NCBI GenBank assembly: GCA_043381765.1
Contig: JBHJMP010000974.1
Location: 1 to 28,518 of the forward strand
Length of the DNA stretch: 28,518 nt
Direction of reading: 5' to 3'
From: Collodictyon triciliatum
Lineage: Eukaryota > CRuMs
Shown here in pieces: positions 24,913-28,518 of the stretch (positions are counted from its first letter, which is position 1; every line of letters begins with the position of its first letter). Under the pieces are notes generated by a model. That model was not told where the DNA came from. It was given only the letters and a program-made list of their open reading frames with translations, and did no database searches. The translations under genes and the position numbers were made by a program.

Positions 24913-27900
24913 ATGTCTGAAACAAATACAGGGATCGGCGGTACTGCTGCACTGAATGGCGAGGCTGCACTTGCCCAGGCTCTTTCTGAGGGTTATCTTT
25001 CACATTTTTAATACGTATTTCTTTTTTGAAGAATTACTGCTCCTTCTTACTTGTTACATGGTATACCTTCATTACACCTTAATTCTCCATGCCTTGTGGC
25101 TCTTTTTTCTTCTTTTTTTTCCTTCTTCGTTTATTTAAAATATGGAATATCACACCTAGCTGCGTTTATCTTTTTATATATTGGATCTACTTCGCCGGTT
25201 TCCCCCTTACGCCTTTCATGATAGAAAAAAAGTCCCCCACTCCGATTCCGAATCGTCTGACTTTGGCACAAACTTCGAGAAGTTCCTCTTTTAATGACTC
25301 CGAGGTTCAGGTTTGCGACTATGATGGAACCATAAACCTTTTCATTCTATACCTTTTTCTCTTCATCTCTCAGCTAAGATTACATTTTTTTCCCTTTATT
25401 CGATTAACAGGCAAGAATACATATTAAAATTACTAATGCATTTTTCAGTTAACCTCATGATTTCTGAGATATTTACTTCGACATTTCATTATGCAATTCA
25501 GGTTATGATGATTACCACAGGAAATCCCACCGTAGAAATCATCATGGGCACTCTGGAATTTCTTCGACTTAAAACATATGAAGCTTCCGAGCAGGAAGCG
25601 AATGTATGTCATATTAATCTTACCAACATTCATTACTCGAAACCGGTCAATAATGCCCAATCAGTTGACATTCTCATCTAAAATTTTATTATATACTAAA
25701 ATGTCAAATTGGTTAAATATTATCCCTTAAAATCAAGTTGGAGCGTGGTTGTTTAGTTTGTGTTTTGAACATACCATCGTTCATGTCCAATTATGATTTC
25801 ATACATTTTTTGGGTGCTCACGAATCTGTTGCAACTTATGTTCGAATCATAAGGTTTTATTTATTATTTTCCTTTGTAATAAAAATAATATTCTAATAAT
25901 TTGAAAGGTTATTGCCATATTATTTTTAACTGGCCTCCTTTCCCCTTAAATTTCCCGTCATGAAAAGCTGATAAAGCGGAACCGTGATACATATAATCCA
26001 AAACATTTATTTCGGCGTAGTATATATTCGTGATTGTGATTATTGTTGAAAATTGACAGTTTTTTTTTTGAAATCTTAAAAATCCGCTCCTTTACAGAAA
26101 CCAGCTATCAAAAGCATACATGGCGTTGATTTTCTTTGCCCAGCAGCATCAAACAGACATATTCTACGAAGAATATAACGGCCGTCTTTTTGGCTCTCTT
26201 TCTGTAAGAATGAAATTCACACATCAATCATTACTAGAGATCGTTCTTCACTATTTCAATTCATTTATTTTCTTGTCCAAAATTATGGGATATAGCACTA
26301 TCTTTTTTTTCCTAAGGTATATAGCACTATCTAACACTTCAATATTACCTACATATTTCCTTTGTTGAACTAAATTGGCTAGGAAGAGAAGTGTATTGTC
26401 AACTATGTAGTCAGACTTGATTTGTCCCACAAGACTTGTATTTATCCTCCACTCGACCCTGTTGATCACTCAGTTTGTCCAGTTTGTCTAGGTGAATATT
26501 TTGGAATCGTTTAAATTAAAAAGATTTGGCTCTGTGGACTATTCAATTCGATTAATATCAAAGAATGTCTTGTTAAATTCTTGACGATATGCAAATCCAG
26601 TTTTAGATAAACAAAGTTACCACTATTAATACAGTGTCATCTTTTTCGCTATTATGTGTATTTCATACAAGAGTTATAAATTTTTTTGAAACAAACACGA
26701 ATACCAGATCGCTTAGAACCGTGTCATGGATGTGTCTTAATTACAATATGTAATCACCTATTCCACACAAATTGCCTTACAAGTTGGCAGGTTTGGTACA
26801 GTCGCCTCATCACTACCACTTCAGTCAATATTTACCTGACTAACATTGAAGTAATGCTATATTTTACTGTAAGATTATACAAAGTAAACGATGTGAATCA
26901 CTCAAAGGACAACACATGCCCTGTATGTCGATATTCACAAGAACCAGAAGAGAATACGAATGTATGTATAGATTGTGGAATGGATAATGACGTTTGGATG
27001 TGTATTATATGTGGCCATCTCGGGTGTGGCAGGTAGAGTAATCCCACTTACCTGTTATTTAAGACCTAATATATGTTTATCTGTTCTTCATGCACCCCTG
27101 GATCACAATTCAATTAGTTAAAGTTCATGTTCCCTCTTACGTATAACATTCATTGTGTTTTATTTTTTAATTGATTAATTTTTATCAACACATTTTTTTC
27201 ATCTATCTCACTTTTCATGTCTATCTATTACTGAGTGATAATACTGTCGAAGGTACCAGAATGGTCACTCCCTGAAGCATTTTGAAGATACTCGTCATAC
27301 CTACTCTCTGGAACTTTCGTCACAGAAAGTCTGGGATTACTCTGGAGACGGGTTTTTGTTGATTTATATTCGATATTTTAATCCAAATAGATGGAGGAGC
27401 TTCTGTGATGTATATGACGTCATCAAATATCTATTCGCTCACAATAATTTGTCTTGGGAATGCTCCTGAAAAAAAAATAGAAAAAATAGAAAAAATAGAA
27501 AAAATAGAAAAAATAGAAAAAATAGAAAAAATAGAAAAAATAGAAAAAATAGAAAAAATAGAAAAAATAGAAAAAATAGAAAAAATAGAAAAAATAGAAA
27601 AAATAGAAAAAATAGAAAAAAATAGAAAAAACAGAAAAACAGAAAAACAGAAAAACAGAAAAACAGAAAAACAGAAAAACAGAAAAACAGAAAAGCAGAA
27701 AAATTTAGGAAAAGGAGAAAAGAAGAAAAGAAGAAAAATAGAAAAATGGAAAAATAGAAAAATAGAAAAATTTAAGAAAAGAAGAAAGAAAATAAAAAAT
27801 TATCTGAGAACTATGGCGCAGAACACAAGATGGTAGTATGAAAATTTAATCCAACATTCAAATCACATTGGACATTCTGGACAGGTATGTGCATCGCTTA

Positions 27901-28260
27901 ATACAAAATAAAGCCGACGGCAAACTAGTTGAATCAGGCGACCCAAGAGCGCCATTCCAGGCACTCATGAGACTGGGGCAAGGAGATCAAGTGCAAATCC
28001 ATCCCTTTTTTTCTACATTATAGGAAGGAGCATATGCCTATTTTTATAATTTTTTTAAAAGCAATAATTTCCTTTACTCGATTCAGAGTATACTGCTTTA
28101 GATGCTCAATTTCTTTCATCGTTAAAATCCTAAGAGTATGTGGTTTTTATCGCTTTCTTATTCAAATTACTCGAAGGCGAAGCTTGAGGAAATCACGGCA
28201 GACTATAACCAACTTTTAATCTCACAACTGGACGCACAAAGGGCATGGTATGAGGAGCAG
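24913..28260 (+). CDS. BRAP2/ETP1-like RING and UBP-zinc-finger protein, 11 exons, 3' end outside window
   Basis: Probable E3 ubiquitin ligase of the BRCA1-associated protein 2 family (yeast Etp1). Exons: 24913-24991, 25225-25310, 25502-25603, 25738-25853, 26098-26203, 26383-26491, 26708-26790, 26908-27032, 27253-27351, 27885-27990 and 28177-28260; all phases agree. Domains in order: [13 protein letters not shown] and the RRM-like BRAP2 domain ([29 protein letters not shown]); the RING-H2 finger ([27 protein letters not shown]); the UBP zinc finger, which binds ubiquitin ([20 protein letters not shown], then [18 protein letters not shown] and [16 protein letters not shown]); and the start of the coiled coil ([20 protein letters not shown]). 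The rest of the coiled coil, usually about 100-150 residues, must lie beyond the last intron. No zinc ligand is visibly lost. Mammalian BRAP2 restrains Ras-MAPK scaffolding; the role here is inferred from the family only. Confidence 0.95.
25385..25405 (-). mobile_element. Possible retroelement tail in RING-gene intron 2
   Basis: On the minus strand this reads AATCGAATAAAGGG followed by seven A, identical in its core to the insertion at 16322. The flanks GATTACA and GATTAACA are similar but not a perfect duplication. Confidence 0.45.
27464..27792 (+). repeat. (TAGAAAAAA)n and (CAGAAAAA)n array in a RING-gene intron
   Basis: Nine-bp TAGAAAAAA units grade into eight-bp CAGAAAAA units and then degenerate. 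It lies between exons 27253-27351 and 27885-27990. It reads as an open Ile-Glu-Lys frame, which is an artefact of the repeat. Confidence 0.97.
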
Positions 28261-28421
28261 GTAAAGATAAGATGGAAAGCGTGCTCATGAAAGAAATGAA
28301 AGCGTGAAGGACAAAGTACAAAATATTAAGTTATAATAAGTGTTTAGTAAAATTACTAAGTACTAAATAATAGGTATGACATGAAAATAAAGTTAACTTC
28401 ACGATATATTGAATTGTATGC

Positions 28422-28518
<97 letters not shown>
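28422..28518. repeat. (AAT)n microsatellite at window end
   Basis: About 32 units, cut by the right edge; probably in the next intron of the RING gene. Confidence 0.97.

Noticed and set aside
27405-27836. Ile-Glu-Lys-rich ORF of 143 codons
   Set aside because: It is a translation of the TAGAAAAAA array, inside an intron of the RING gene whose flanking exons join in phase.

Overview
This window is eukaryotic nuclear DNA. It is AT-rich, dense in short introns and packed with long microsatellites, and it has four assembly gaps (7467-7939, 9663-9760, 11022-11790, 24001-24562). The gene content suggests an early-diverging fungus or a close relative. The ribosomal protein eL8 (L7a) and the NADPH oxidase read as fungus-like, there is an Etp1/BRAP2-type RING protein, and there is a polycystin-type cation channel, a family usually absent from yeasts and filamentous higher fungi. 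This placement is an inference from remembered family features, not from a search.

Layout from left to right: (1) 525-1688 (+) a four-exon PWWP-domain protein. (2) 3583-7337 (-) a NADPH oxidase of about 16 or more exons whose N-terminus runs into the first gap. (3) 8561-9574 (-) the eL8/RPL7A gene, with an intron directly after the start codon. (4) 9761-10003 (-) an unrecognised possible exon cut by a gap. (5) 10748-16117 (+) a nine-exon tetratricopeptide-repeat protein of about 810 residues with a long low-complexity tail. (6) 16917-22407 (-) a twelve-exon, 1276-residue channel: a polycystin (TRPP/PKD2-like) membrane core followed by two ryanodine-receptor (RyR) repeats in the cytosolic tail. 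(7) 23556-23936 (+) the apparent 3' end of a non-LTR retroelement. (8) 24913-28260 (+) a BRAP2/ETP1-like RING and UBP-zinc-finger protein that continues past the window.

I joined exons by hand, using donor and acceptor signals together with phase agreement and homology. The six main genes join without an internal stop. The genes do not form an operon. The NADPH oxidase and the polycystin-RyR channel would place superoxide production and a calcium-permeable channel near each other, but a functional link is only a suggestion.

The two most unusual things are the polycystin-RyR fusion and a family of very short insertions sharing the core AATCGAATAAAGG. Two of these are about 30 bp long and are flanked by perfect 12-bp direct repeats, so they look like extremely truncated retroelement tails. 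Long microsatellites inside genes all fall in introns and several touch splice sites. An array of CCAAT motifs about every 12 bp sits in the divergent promoter region between the channel and the RING gene.
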